NCBI GenBank assembly: GCA_016282055.1
Contig: JAEEJT010000198.1
Coordinates: forward strand, 1-16,493
Direction of reading: 5' to 3'
DNA: 16,493 nt
From: Bacilli bacterium
GTDB lineage: Bacteria > Bacillota_I > Bacilli_A > ML615J-28 > CAG-698
Part shown: positions 1 through 7,301 of the stretch, piece by piece
How positions within the stretch are numbered: position 1 is the stretch's first letter
How the letters are laid out: the number at the start of each line of letters is the position of its first letter
Position numbers and translations under genes: made by a program
The notes under the pieces: model-generated
What the model was told of the DNA's origin: nothing
The model's input: only the letters and a program-made list of their open reading frames with translations
Databases searched by the model: none

Positions 1-843
1 GATTTTGTAGCAACACTTATGGATTTAGTTAGAAGAGGATATATTAATATATCTAATAATGATAATATAAATAAGAATAGTAATATTAGTTTTAGTATTA
101 ATCAAGAATATTATGATATTTATCAAGATAAATTAAAAAGTCATGAAAAACATCTAATTAATTTATTATTTAATGTTATTGGTAGTAATAATTGTTTTGA
201 TACTAATACTTTGAAAAATTATTGTAAGAATCATGATAATGCTATTAAATTTAATGATAATTATCAAGGATTTATTAGTTGTTTAAAAACTGAATGTGGT
301 AAATATGATTGGTTTATTGATAATAGTAAAACAAAAAAGAAGTTATTGTTATTTTTAATATTCCCACTTATTGTTATTATTACTAATATATTATTTTATG
401 CTTTTATGAAACTTGATCTATTAATTAATGTTTTAATTTCTATAACACTATCTATAATGTATTTATTATATATTAATTCTTTTAAGAAAAGAAGTAAAAA
501 TGGTTGTGAAGAATATGCACATTGGATGAGTTTTAAAAGATTTCTTGTAAAAGAAACTAATATAAAAAAAGGTTCTATAACAAGTATAGAAGATGCATTA
601 CCTTATGCAATTTGTTTTAATATTAATAAAAAAGTATTAAAGCAATTAAAGATTAAGAATAATAATAGTGATTTTTACACTGAAGCTAATTATTTCTTAA
701 CGATTAATTTTATATATGATTCTTTTGTTATAGCACATAATACATCAACTCAGATTATTTCTAGTAATACTAATTCTAGTGGAGGATTTAGCAGTGGAAG
801 TAGTTTTGGTGGTGGAGGCGGAGGCTTTCACGGAGGAAGATAA
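1..843 (+). CDS. DUF2207 family membrane protein, C-terminal part (5' end outside window)
   Basis: The reading frame is open from base 1, so the gene begins upstream; the ATG at 19 is internal. The visible 280 residues hold a soluble stretch, two adjacent hydrophobic segments (about residues 115-160, LLLFLIFPLIVII and INVLISITLSIMYLLYI), a second soluble stretch, and a low-complexity Gly/Ser tail ending GGGGGGFHGGR. The phrase ATLMDLVRRGYI followed by paired membrane helices and a glycine-rich end is typical of the C-terminal half of DUF2207 (YciQ-like predicted membrane proteins), whose biochemical role is unknown. The N-terminal signal and DUF2207 domain are not visible. The gene ends 7 bases before a hairpin terminator shared with rpmE. 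Confidence 0.75.
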   Translation, partial: DFVATLMDLVRRGYINISNNDNINKNSNISFSINQEYYDIYQDKLKSHEKHLINLLFNVIGSNNCFDTNTLKNYCKNHDNAIKFNDNYQGFISCLKTECGKYDWFIDNSKTKKKLLLFLIFPLIVIITNILFYAFMKLDLLINVLISITLSIMYLLYINSFKKRSKNGCEEYAHWMSFKRFLVKETNIKKGSITSIEDALPYAICFNINKKVLKQLKIKNNNSDFYTEANYFLTINFIYDSFVIAHNTSTQIISSNTNSSGGFSSGSSFGGGGGGFHGGR

Positions 844-846
844 AAT

Positions 847-875
847 AAAAACCTATGAGAAATCATAGGTTTTTT
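847..875. terminator. Bidirectional terminator between the DUF2207 gene and rpmE
   Basis: An 8-bp stem ACCTATGA/TCATAGGT (851-858, 863-870) closes a GAAA loop. It is followed by a T run on the plus strand, and on the minus strand by TTTT-A-TTTT. The two converging genes stop at 843 and 883, so one hairpin can serve both. Confidence 0.85.
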
Positions 876-882
876 AAACTAA

Positions 883-1092
883 TTATTTAGTTTTCTTTTC
901 TAAACGTTTATTGAATTTTTCTACTCTACCAGCAGCTTGAACAAATTTTTGTTCTCCTGTGTAGAAAGGATGACATTTAGAACATGTATCAACACGTAAT
1001 TCTTTTAATGTTGATCCTGTTTCGAATGTTGCACCACATGATGTACATACACAAGTTACCTTGTTATATTGTGGATGAATACCTTTTTTCAT
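883..1092 (-). CDS. rpmE: 50S ribosomal protein L31 (zinc-binding form)
   Basis: The 69-residue product begins MKKGIHPQYNKV and contains CHPFYTG and GRVEKFNKR, the L31 signatures. L31 binds at the central protuberance of the large subunit and bridges to the 30S head. Zinc ligands appear to be C16, C19, C37 and C40. The first pair is spaced CTSC, one residue wider than the CxC usual in this family, and an additional Cys sits at 14. It is therefore the metal-binding C+ type, as opposed to the zinc-free paralogue used under zinc starvation. The start is supported by GGAAGGAGA 8 bases upstream (1101-1109). It is transcribed alone from a near-consensus promoter at 1149-1177. Confidence 0.96.
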   Translation of the reverse strand: MKKGIHPQYNKVTCVCTSCGATFETGSTLKELRVDTCSKCHPFYTGEQKFVQAAGRVEKFNKRLEKKTK

Positions 1093-1110
1093 AGTTTAAA
1101 TCTCCTTCCG

Positions 1111-1132
1111 CCATAGTTTAAGTAAACCATAG
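1111..1132 (-). promoter_or_regulatory. Hairpin in the rpmE leader, next to the ribosome binding site
   Basis: On the rpmE mRNA, CUAUGGUUUA and UAAACUAUGG can pair over about 9 bp (two G-U pairs) with a tiny loop, ending one or two bases before the Shine-Dalgarno sequence at 1101-1109. The repeat CATAGTTTAA also recurs at 1090-1099. It may influence translation of L31; no known motif is recognised. Confidence 0.35.
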
Positions 1133-1148
1133 AAAGTTTTACTGTAAT

Positions 1149-1177
1149 ATTATATCAAAAGTGTATTTTAAAGTCAA
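1149..1177 (-). promoter_or_regulatory. rpmE promoter
   Basis: On the minus strand: TTGACT (1172-1177), a 17-bp spacer, then TATAAT (1149-1154). Transcription would begin near 1142, giving a leader of about 50 nt. Confidence 0.85.
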
Positions 1178-1209
1178 GTTTTAAAAAGGAAATTTTGTAT
1201 AAATTTTTG

Positions 1210-1238
1210 TTGCTTTTAAAGTGTTGTTGTGGTATAAT
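1210..1238 (+). promoter_or_regulatory. rpsB-tsf promoter
   Basis: TTGCTT (1210-1215), a 17-bp spacer, and TATAAT (1233-1238). The start site would lie near 1245, leaving a leader of about 138 nt before the rpsB start codon. It diverges from the rpmE promoter. Confidence 0.8.
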
Positions 1239-1282
1239 AATAGAGGCAAAAGTTTCTATATATCGAAATTATGTAATACACA

Positions 1283-1346
1283 CATAGTTGGAGAATATCG
1301 TTGAGTGTACACGTTAGTGTAGTGCGTATGTTTTATGATAACTATG
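1283..1346 (+). promoter_or_regulatory. Structured 5' leader of rpsB (candidate ribosomal-protein leader)
   Basis: The leader can fold into nested helices. CATAGTT (1283-1289) pairs with AACTATG (1340-1346), ATCGT (1297-1301) with ATGAT (1335-1339, one G-U), and TACAC (1308-1312) with GTGTA (1317-1321) across a GTTA loop. Autoregulatory leaders before rpsB are known in several bacterial groups, and S2 often represses its own operon. Assignment to a named family is not made; covariation would decide. Confidence 0.45.
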
Positions 1347-1382
1347 GAGGCCAAACAAAATAAAAATAAAGGAGAATTTAAA

Positions 1383-2330
1383 ATGTCAGTAATTACAAAA
1401 AATCAATTACTAGAAGCTGGTGTTCATTTCGGTCACAATACTCGCCGTTGGAACCCTAAAATGAAAGAGTATATTTTTGGAGAAAGAAATGGTATTTATA
1501 TCATTGATTTAGACAAAACAGTTAATTTAGTTGAAGATGCTTACAAAGCTTTATTCACTATTGCTCAAAATGGTGGTAAAACATTATTCGTTGGTACTCG
1601 TAAACAAACTCAAGATGTAATCAAAGAAGAAGCTTTAAGAAGTGAATCTTATTACGTTGATCAAAGATGGTTAGGTGGTACTTTAACTAATAATAAAACT
1701 ATTCGTAAGAGTATCATGAGACTTGAAGAAATCGAAAAGATGGAAGAAGAAGGAACTTTCGATTTATTACCTAAAAAAGAAGTTATTCTAATTAAGAAAG
1801 AACAAGAAAGATTAGTTAAATATTTTAGTGGAATTAGAAACATGACTAAACTTCCTGATGCATTATTCATCGTTGATCCAAAGACTGAACATAATGCAGT
1901 AGCTGAAGCTCGTCGTTTAAATATTCCAGTATTTGCTCTTGTAGATACAAACTGTGATCCAGATGATGCTGATTACGTTATCCCTGCAAATGATGATGCA
2001 ATTCGTTCTGTAAAATTAATCGTTGCTACTATGGCTAATGCTATAGTTGAAGCTAATGGTGGAACTCCTGTTGTTATTGAGTTCACTGATGAACCAGTTC
2101 CAGAAGAAAAACCAAACAGAAGAAACAACAATAGAAACAAAGATGGACGTAAGAATTTAAAACCACGTGCACCTAGAACTGTTAAGACTGAAGAAAATAA
2201 TACTAACGCTACTGAAGGCGAAGCTAAAGAAGCTAAAGAAGCTAAAAAACCTAGAGCTAAAAAAGTAGTTAAAGCTACTGAAGAAAATACAGAAGCTACT
2301 AAAGAAGTAGCAACTGAAGAAACTAAATAA
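1383..2330 (+). CDS. rpsB: 30S ribosomal protein S2
   Basis: The 315-residue product starts MSVITKNQLLEAGVHFGHNT, and the family blocks TRRWNPKM, YIIDLDKTV, FVGTRKQTQD, RWLGGTLTNN, LPDALFIVDP and NIPVFALVDTNCDPD are all present. S2 binds the 30S subunit late, near S1 and the h26 region. In-frame ATGs exist at 1335 and 1344, but the start at 1383 has AAAGGAGA 8 bases upstream and matches the family N-terminus. The core ends near residue 240; a tail of about 75 residues follows, rich in K, E, A, R and N with KEAKEAK-like repeats, which most S2 proteins lack. The tsf gene follows after 14 bases. Confidence 0.97.
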   Translation: MSVITKNQLLEAGVHFGHNTRRWNPKMKEYIFGERNGIYIIDLDKTVNLVEDAYKALFTIAQNGGKTLFVGTRKQTQDVIKEEALRSESYYVDQRWLGGTLTNNKTIRKSIMRLEEIEKMEEEGTFDLLPKKEVILIKKEQERLVKYFSGIRNMTKLPDALFIVDPKTEHNAVAEARRLNIPVFALVDTNCDPDDADYVIPANDDAIRSVKLIVATMANAIVEANGGTPVVIEFTDEPVPEEKPNRRNNNRNKDGRKNLKPRAPRTVKTEENNTNATEGEAKEAKEAKKPRAKKVVKATEENTEATKEVATEETK

Positions 2331-2344
2331 TTTGGAGGTATAAT

Positions 2345-3220
2345 ATGATTAGTGCTAAAGCCGTTAAAGATTTACGTGAAATTACTGGTGCTGGAATGAT
2401 GGATTGCAAGAAAGCATTAGTTGAAACTAATGGTAATATGGATGAAGCTGTTAAATGGTTACGTGAAAAAGGTATCATGAAAGCTCAAAAGAAAGAAAGT
2501 CGTATTGCTGCTGAAGGATTATGTAAGTTTATTATTAATGGTAATGAAGCTGTTGTTTATGAAGTAAATAGTGAAACAGATTTCGTTGCTAAGAATGAAA
2601 AATTCCAAGCTATCGTTCAAACTATTGGTGAAGCATTACTTGCTAGTAAAGCAACAAATGATGAAGAAGCATTAAATGCTAAATGCGGTGAAGGTACTGT
2701 TAAAGATGCATTAGTAAATGCAACAGCTACAATTGGTGAAAAAATTAGTTTAAGAAGAGTTAATTATTTAACTAAAACTGATAGCCAAGTATTTGGTGCT
2801 TATAGCCATATGGGTGGAAAGATTGTTAGTGTAAGTATTCTTGAAGGTAGCGATAGCAATGTTGCTAAAGATGTATCTATGCATGTTGCTGCTATGAATC
2901 CTAAATATTTAGATTCTACAAAAGTTGATGCTGCTTATTTAGAAAGTGAAAAAGAAGTATTAACTCAAGAAACATTAAATGAAGGTAAACCTGCAAATAT
3001 CGTTGATAAGATTGTTGCTGGTAAAGTACAAAAATTATTAAAACAAGTTTGCTTAGTTGACCAAATGTTTGTTAAAAACCCTGATGTTACAGTTGGTGCT
3101 TATGTTAAATCTAACGGTGGTAAGATTTTAAGTTACATCCGCTTAGAAGTTGGTGAAGGAATCGAAAAGAGAAAAGATGACTTCGCTGCTGAAGTTGCTG
3201 CTGCTGTAGCTGGAAAATAA
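2345..3220 (+). CDS. tsf: Translation elongation factor Ts
   Basis: EF-Ts is the nucleotide exchange factor that removes GDP from EF-Tu. At 291 residues it has the normal bacterial length. The N-terminal UBA-like domain shows VKDLREITGAGMMDCKKAL and DEAVKWLREKG. The core dimerisation region contains NSETDFVAKNEKF, the segment that contacts EF-Tu. GGAGG (2334-2338) precedes the ATG by 6 bases. It is cotranscribed with rpsB (14-base gap), the usual bacterial arrangement, and a strong terminator follows at 3229. Confidence 0.97.
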   Translation: MISAKAVKDLREITGAGMMDCKKALVETNGNMDEAVKWLREKGIMKAQKKESRIAAEGLCKFIINGNEAVVYEVNSETDFVAKNEKFQAIVQTIGEALLASKATNDEEALNAKCGEGTVKDALVNATATIGEKISLRRVNYLTKTDSQVFGAYSHMGGKIVSVSILEGSDSNVAKDVSMHVAAMNPKYLDSTKVDAAYLESEKEVLTQETLNEGKPANIVDKIVAGKVQKLLKQVCLVDQMFVKNPDVTVGAYVKSNGGKILSYIRLEVGEGIEKRKDDFAAEVAAAVAGK

Positions 3221-3228
3221 AAAATATT

Positions 3229-3256
3229 GCACTCTAGAGTTCTAGAGTGCTTTTTT
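3229..3256 (+). terminator. Terminator of rpsB-tsf
   Basis: A stem of GCACTCTAGA (3229-3238) with TCTAGAGTGC (3241-3250) is followed by six T (3251-3256). The effective loop is AGTT once the innermost pair opens. Confidence 0.93.
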
Positions 3257-3369
3257 ATGGGATAATTTAAACAACATTAAGTTTTTATTAATTTCATTTG
3301 TAATTTTACATACTAGTTTATAATTTATTTAAAAGCAAATTTTAGGCTTAAAATATGTATAAATTATTT

Positions 3370-3398
3370 TTGACTATTAATGTTAAATGATATATAAT
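3370..3398 (+). promoter_or_regulatory. pyrH-frr promoter
   Basis: TTGACT (3370-3375), a 17-bp spacer, and TATAAT (3393-3398). It lies 25 bases before the pyrH start, so the leader is short. The rest of 3257-3369 is AT-rich, with nothing recognised. Confidence 0.85.
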
Positions 3399-3423
3399 AA
3401 TAAGCAAGAAGGAGAATACATAA

Positions 3424-4134
3424 ATGAAAAGAGTTATTTTAAAAATAAGTGGAGAAGCTTTAGCAGGAGATAACGGAGTTGGTATTAATAATGTTAAAGT
3501 TTTAGAGATAGCAAAAGAAATAAAAGATTTATATGATAAAGGTGATATACAATTAGGTATTGTATGTGGTGCTGGTAATATCTGGAGAGGTAGAGATGCT
3601 ATTTCTTGTGGAATGGATAGATCTAGTGGAGATTATATGGGCATGCTTGCAACTATTTTAAATGCCTTAGCTCTACAAAGTGCTTTAGAATCATTAAAAC
3701 TTGAAACTAGAGTTATGACAAGTCTTTCAATTCCTAGTGTTGCTGAACCTTATATCAGAAGAAAAGCATTACATCATCTTGAACAAAATAGAATAGTTAT
3801 ATTTGGTGGAGGTAATGGTATTCCATTCTTCTCAACTGATACAACTGCAGCCTTAAGAAGTGCTGAACTTGGTGCAACAATGATTCTTATGGCTAAAAAT
3901 GGTGTTGATGGAGTATATGATAGTGATCCAAGAGTTAATAAGAATGCTTTAAAATATACTAAATTAACTCATCAAGATTTACTTGAAAAACAACTTAAGG
4001 TTATGGATTTAACAGCTGCTACAATGTGTAGTGAAAATAATATTGATATTTATGTATTTGATATGAATAAGAAAGGTAATATTGCTAAAGCATCAAGTGA
4101 TTATAGCTTTGGTACATTAATTACAAATAAATAA
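3424..4134 (+). CDS. pyrH: Uridylate (UMP) kinase
   Basis: PyrH phosphorylates UMP to UDP with ATP in the cytoplasm as part of pyrimidine nucleotide synthesis. It is a homohexameric amino-acid-kinase-fold enzyme. The 236 residues match the usual length. Recognisable blocks are LKISGEAL at the N-terminus (phosphate binding), GIVCGAGNIWRG, DYMGMLATILNALALQSAL, FGGGNGIPFFSTDTTAALRS, and AKNGVDGVYDSDPR. AGAAGGAGA lies about 9 bases before the ATG. It forms a two-gene unit with frr, 10 bases downstream, next to rpsB-tsf as in many bacteria. Confidence 0.97.
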   Translation: MKRVILKISGEALAGDNGVGINNVKVLEIAKEIKDLYDKGDIQLGIVCGAGNIWRGRDAISCGMDRSSGDYMGMLATILNALALQSALESLKLETRVMTSLSIPSVAEPYIRRKALHHLEQNRIVIFGGGNGIPFFSTDTTAALRSAELGATMILMAKNGVDGVYDSDPRVNKNALKYTKLTHQDLLEKQLKVMDLTAATMCSENNIDIYVFDMNKKGNIAKASSDYSFGTLITNK

Positions 4135-4144
4135 GGAGAAATTT

Positions 4145-4702
4145 ATGCCAGAAACAATTATTTTAACATGTGAAGAAAAAATGGAAAAAGCTTTAGAAAG
4201 CTTAAAATATGAATTAGGACAAGTTAGAACTGGTAGAGCAAATCCTCAAGTATTAAAAGGAATTTGTGCTAGTTATTATGGAGTAAATACTCCTATTGAA
4301 CAAATGTCATCAATTAGTGTTCCTGAAGCTCAACTTATTGTTGTTAAGCCATATGATAAAACAACTTTAAAAGATATTGAAAAAGCTATTCAAGCAGCAA
4401 ATCTTGGTTTAACTCCTCAAGGAGATGGAACAGTTATTCGTATAGTATTCCCACCTCTAACAGAACAAAGAAGAAAAGAATTATGTAAAGATATTAAAGC
4501 ATATGGTGAGAATAGTAAAGTTCAATGCAGAAATGCAAGAAGAGATGCTAATGATCAATTAAAGAAACTTGAAAAAGATGGTTTAATTAGTGAAGATGAT
4601 CTTAAAGGTTATAACGATGATGTGCAAAAAGTAACTGATAAGTATATTAGTAAAATTGATGAAGAAATCAAAGTTAAAGAAAAACAAATCATGGAAATTT
4701 AA
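4145..4702 (+). CDS. frr: Ribosome recycling factor
   Basis: RRF works with EF-G to split post-termination ribosomes. The product is 185 residues, exactly the typical size. The long helices of domain I carry EEKMEKALESLKYELGQVRTGRANPQVL near the N-terminus, where the conserved RTGRA contacts 23S rRNA. Domain II includes YDKTTLKDIEKAIQAANLGL and PQGDGTVIRIVFPPLTEQRRKEL. AAGGAG overlaps the stop codon of pyrH and is spaced properly before the ATG. A terminator starts at its stop codon. Confidence 0.97.
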   Translation: MPETIILTCEEKMEKALESLKYELGQVRTGRANPQVLKGICASYYGVNTPIEQMSSISVPEAQLIVVKPYDKTTLKDIEKAIQAANLGLTPQGDGTVIRIVFPPLTEQRRKELCKDIKAYGENSKVQCRNARRDANDQLKKLEKDGLISEDDLKGYNDDVQKVTDKYISKIDEEIKVKEKQIMEI

Positions 4703-4725
4703 GACCTATTAATTTAGGTCTTTTT
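4701..4725 (+). terminator. Terminator of pyrH-frr
   Basis: AAGACCTA (4701-4708) pairs with TAGGTCTT (4715-4722) around a TTAATT loop, followed by a T run to 4725. The stem overlaps the frr stop codon. Confidence 0.85.
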
Positions 4726-4727
4726 AA

Positions 4728-4756
4728 TTTACATTTTATATAAAATATGATAGAAT
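4728..4756 (+). promoter_or_regulatory. tRNA-Arg promoter
   Basis: TTTACA (4728-4733), a 17-bp spacer, and TAGAAT (4751-4756), ending 9 bases before the mature tRNA. Confidence 0.7.
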
Positions 4757-4765
4757 ATTTTAAAT

Positions 4766-4842
4766 GTCGCTATAGCTCAGTAGGATAGAGCGATTGCCTC
4801 CTAAGCAATAGGTCGGTGGTTCGATTCCACTTAGCGACGCCA
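4766..4842 (+). tRNA. tRNA-Arg (anticodon CCU)
   Basis: A complete cloverleaf is present. The acceptor stem is GTCGCTA/TAGCGAC with discriminator G and an encoded CCA (4840-4842). The D arm is GCTC...GAGC, and the anticodon stem is ATTGC/GCAAT with loop CTCCTAA, giving anticodon CCT (4800-4802), which reads AGG. The T arm is GGTGG/CCACT with loop TTCGATT. AGG/AGA-type arginine codons are common in this AT-rich genome. Confidence 0.96.
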
Positions 4843-4853
4843 TTATGATATTA

Positions 4854-4883
4854 AAGAGTGATACTATTTGTATTATTCTTTTT
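4854..4883 (+). terminator. Probable terminator of the tRNA-Arg gene
   Basis: AAGAGTGATA (4854-4863) can pair with TATTATTCTT (4871-4880) including two G-U pairs, loop CTATTTG, followed by more T. A second small hairpin, CCTAAAT/ATTTAGG, lies at 4893-4909 without a T run. Confidence 0.6.
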
Positions 4884-4941
4884 ATTTGAGAGCCTAAATT
4901 CAATTTAGGTAAATCAATATATTAAAAAGGAATAACAAAGA

Positions 4942-5886
4942 ATGAAAAAAGTTTTAAATATATTTTTAATAATTATGTTTTGTTTAGTTCTTTTGGGATG
5001 TAAAGAGAATCTTGATGAATCAATATATGATATTGGTATGTCAGAGGATTTTCCAGAAGGAAATGGACTTACCGACGGTAATGGTGAAAAGATATCTGTA
5101 CTAATTTTGATTGGTCAATCAAATTGTACAGGTTGTTCAATTACTAGTTATCTAAAAGATCAAGTAAGTGAAGAAGATTTCAATAGATATCAAGAAGGAT
5201 ACGAGAATATATTAATTAATTTTAATCTAGATAATGGAAGAACAACTTCAAATGGAAAATTTGTAAAAGTTGATTTATTATGTGGTTCAACAGATGAACA
5301 ATTTGGACCTGAAGTTGGACTAGCTGATGAATTAGTGAAAGCTAGTATTAATAAAAAAGTATTTATTCTTAAATACTCAATGTCTGGATATTCTCTAAAT
5401 TGGCATTGGCTACGCCATAAAAAAAGAGGAGAAATATATAATAATTTTAAATTATACGCTACTCTTTATCTTGATTATTTAAAATCAATGAATTATGATA
5501 TTTCACTAGATGCGATTCTTTGGATGCAAGGTGAATCAGATACTGCAGAAGATAACTCTTTAAGATATTATGATAATCAAGTAGCATTCATTTCATTCTT
5601 AAGAGAAGATTTTAATAAGTATTCAAAACAAGAAAATATTTATTTTATTGATGCAGGAATATCGGATAGTCCATATTGTCTTCCTGGATATCCGACAATA
5701 AATAAAAGTAAAGAAAAGATAGCTAAACTATCTAAATATAATTTATATTTTCCAACAATTGAATATGGTTTAACTACAATGAATGAACCATATTATGATC
5801 CAGACCTTGGTCATTATGATGCATTAAGTATGTTAAAACTTGGTCAATTGTATGCAAAAGAAGTACTCTTAATTTGTGGTGATTAA
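4942..5886 (+). CDS. Lipoprotein carbohydrate esterase, SGNH/CE6-sialate O-acetylesterase type
   Basis: The 314-residue product opens with a signal peptide (KK, then a hydrophobic run) and the lipobox LLGC, so Cys20 is the expected lipid-anchor site and the enzyme faces outside the membrane. The catalytic module matches the DUF303/SASA group: ILIGQSN near residue 56 (nucleophile Ser), FGPEVGLADEL, WMQGESDT near residue 195, and DLGHYDALSM near residue 294 with the catalytic His. Family members remove acetyl groups from sugars (sialic acid, xylan or other glycans); the substrate here is unknown. An AAAAGG site lies upstream, but no clear promoter was found between the tRNA and the gene. The stop codon is 2 bases before the next gene, so the two are coupled. 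Confidence 0.8.
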   Translation: MKKVLNIFLIIMFCLVLLGCKENLDESIYDIGMSEDFPEGNGLTDGNGEKISVLILIGQSNCTGCSITSYLKDQVSEEDFNRYQEGYENILINFNLDNGRTTSNGKFVKVDLLCGSTDEQFGPEVGLADELVKASINKKVFILKYSMSGYSLNWHWLRHKKRGEIYNNFKLYATLYLDYLKSMNYDISLDAILWMQGESDTAEDNSLRYYDNQVAFISFLREDFNKYSKQENIYFIDAGISDSPYCLPGYPTINKSKEKIAKLSKYNLYFPTIEYGLTTMNEPYYDPDLGHYDALSMLKLGQLYAKEVLLICGD

Positions 5887-5888
5887 AA

Positions 5889-7142
5889 ATGTTTGAAAAG
5901 TTAGCAAATTGGAAGTGGCAAACTGGTGATGGTTTTGCTCCTGGTATATTTAGTTGGTTCCATATTTTATGGCTTATAATTTGTATTGCTCTTTGTATAG
6001 TTTTTGGAATTATCGCAAAGAAAAATAAAGCTGATAAAAGAATAGATTTAGTAATATTAATTGTTACATCTGTCTTAACTTTTAGTGAAATAACAAAACA
6101 ATGTATGTTGCATATTGGATATTATCATTATTTTAGACTTGATATTATTCCATTTGCGTTCTGTTCAATTCCTATTTATGTAGGCTTTGTAGGATCACTC
6201 GTTAAAACAGAAAAAGTAAAAGATGCCTGTTATAAATTCTTAGCTTTTTATGGAATTGTTGGTGGAATCACTGTAATGCTATATCCAAAAAGTGTTCTTG
6301 AAACATACTTTGTATATATGGCACTTCATTCAATGTTCTGGCACACTGTACTTGTAGTTATTAGTGTATTCTTAATTGTATCAAAAGGTTATGGTAGTAA
6401 CTTTAAAAATGAACTATTTCCACCTCTTGTAATATTCTTAAGTTGTATTGTAATCGCAATAACATTAAATGAAACACTATATTATTCTGTTTTAAAGAAG
6501 AATGAAGAAGGAATTACGAGCTGCACTGTAGAAAACTATCCAGGTTCTTATACCAATTATAATTTAGGTTCTAAGAATGATTCTAAAATGGTTTCATATA
6601 AAGATAATAAATTCATTCTTGCAACTAACTATAATGAATCAATTTCAAACTTTGTTTTAGAATATAAATCAGAAGAAGAAACAGATTTATATTATTTATA
6701 TTTTGAAGATGATCAAAAACATTATGTAGATATGGTTAGTGGTAATTTACAATTAGTAGATGCTCCTACAAATTATTGGGAGTTAATGTGGCTAGACGGT
6801 GGTGCTGTATTAACTATTAATCTAGATAGTGTTAATTACTTTATCTCATATGATGATAGTGAAGAATTAACATTACTTCCATATAGTAACTATGAAGAAA
6901 ATAGTGATAAAGAAATTGTGTTTATCATCGCTACAATGGAAAGATATGGTGATTCAGCTAATTATTTCTTTATTTCATCTCACTATCCTACTACAATTCC
7001 TGTTCTTGATATCGTACAAAAATATGTACCATATCCAGTATTTGTTTTAATTTATTTTGTCTCATTCTTTGGTATATCTTCACTTGTTTGGTGTGTTTGC
7101 CATTTGGCAATAAAAATACCAAAGAAAAAAGAATTATCATAA
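5889..7142 (+). CDS. YwaF/TMEM164-like (TIGR02206) membrane protein with a large inserted soluble domain
   Basis: The 417 residues contain about seven hydrophobic helices, six before residue 200 and one at about 380-405. Features recalling the TIGR02206/TMEM164 group are IIPFAFCSIPIYVG (Cys92), YMALHSMFWH (His147, His152), and a final GDSANYFFIS...YPVFVLIYF block. In human TMEM164 a cysteine in the matching helix is linked to acyl transfer on phospholipids; that activity is not shown for bacterial members. Residues about 203-350 form a polar, aromatic-rich, probably all-beta insert between the sixth and seventh helices, absent from ordinary family members of about 230 residues. There is no convincing Shine-Dalgarno, so translation probably depends on the esterase 2 bases upstream. 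A joint role in acyl modification of surface molecules is inference. Confidence 0.6.
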   Translation: MFEKLANWKWQTGDGFAPGIFSWFHILWLIICIALCIVFGIIAKKNKADKRIDLVILIVTSVLTFSEITKQCMLHIGYYHYFRLDIIPFAFCSIPIYVGFVGSLVKTEKVKDACYKFLAFYGIVGGITVMLYPKSVLETYFVYMALHSMFWHTVLVVISVFLIVSKGYGSNFKNELFPPLVIFLSCIVIAITLNETLYYSVLKKNEEGITSCTVENYPGSYTNYNLGSKNDSKMVSYKDNKFILATNYNESISNFVLEYKSEEETDLYYLYFEDDQKHYVDMVSGNLQLVDAPTNYWELMWLDGGAVLTINLDSVNYFISYDDSEELTLLPYSNYEENSDKEIVFIIATMERYGDSANYFFISSHYPTTIPVLDIVQKYVPYPVFVLIYFVSFFGISSLVWCVCHLAIKIPKKKELS

Positions 7143-7154
7143 TTATAAAAATAG

Positions 7155-7177
7155 TTCCTATACGTAGGAATTTTTTT
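7155..7177 (+). terminator. Terminator of the esterase/membrane-protein pair
   Basis: TTCCTA (7155-7160) and TAGGAA (7165-7170) enclose TACG and are followed by seven T. Confidence 0.88.
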
Positions 7178-7219
7178 GTTTATTGAAACTTAGTTTTCTT
7201 ATAAAGAGAGTAATTATTC

Positions 7220-7233
7220 TGTAAACGATTACA
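7220..7233 (+). promoter_or_regulatory. LacI/CcpA-type operator (cre-like)
   Basis: TGTAAACGATTACA has perfect TGTAA/TTACA arms around a central ACGA. It fits the general pattern of LacI-family operators and the catabolite-responsive element. It lies 8 bp upstream of the -35 box of the next promoter, a position more often linked with activation than roadblock. Which regulator binds is unknown. Confidence 0.5.
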
Positions 7234-7241
7234 AGTTTTTC

Positions 7242-7270
7242 TTGCTTTATTAAGGTGTGACCTATATAAT
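7242..7270 (+). promoter_or_regulatory. Promoter of the decayed gene
   Basis: TTGCTT (7242-7247), a 17-bp spacer, and TATAAT (7265-7270). The hexamers are the same as those of the rpsB promoter. Confidence 0.7.
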
Positions 7271-7301
7271 ATCTCTTGGTGACAACATTGAAGGAGTTTA
7301 T

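Noticed and set aside
1335..1382. Upstream in-frame ATGs extending S2 by 16 residues
   Set aside because: The family N-terminus and a good ribosome binding site both support 1383; the extra residues overlap the folded leader.
1661..1870. Minus-strand frame of 69 codons inside rpsB
   Set aside because: It lies entirely within a conserved gene and has no ribosome binding site or family features.
4766..4842. tRNA-Arg as integration site of a mobile island
   Set aside because: No repeat of the tRNA 3' end was seen downstream, and no integrase gene is present.
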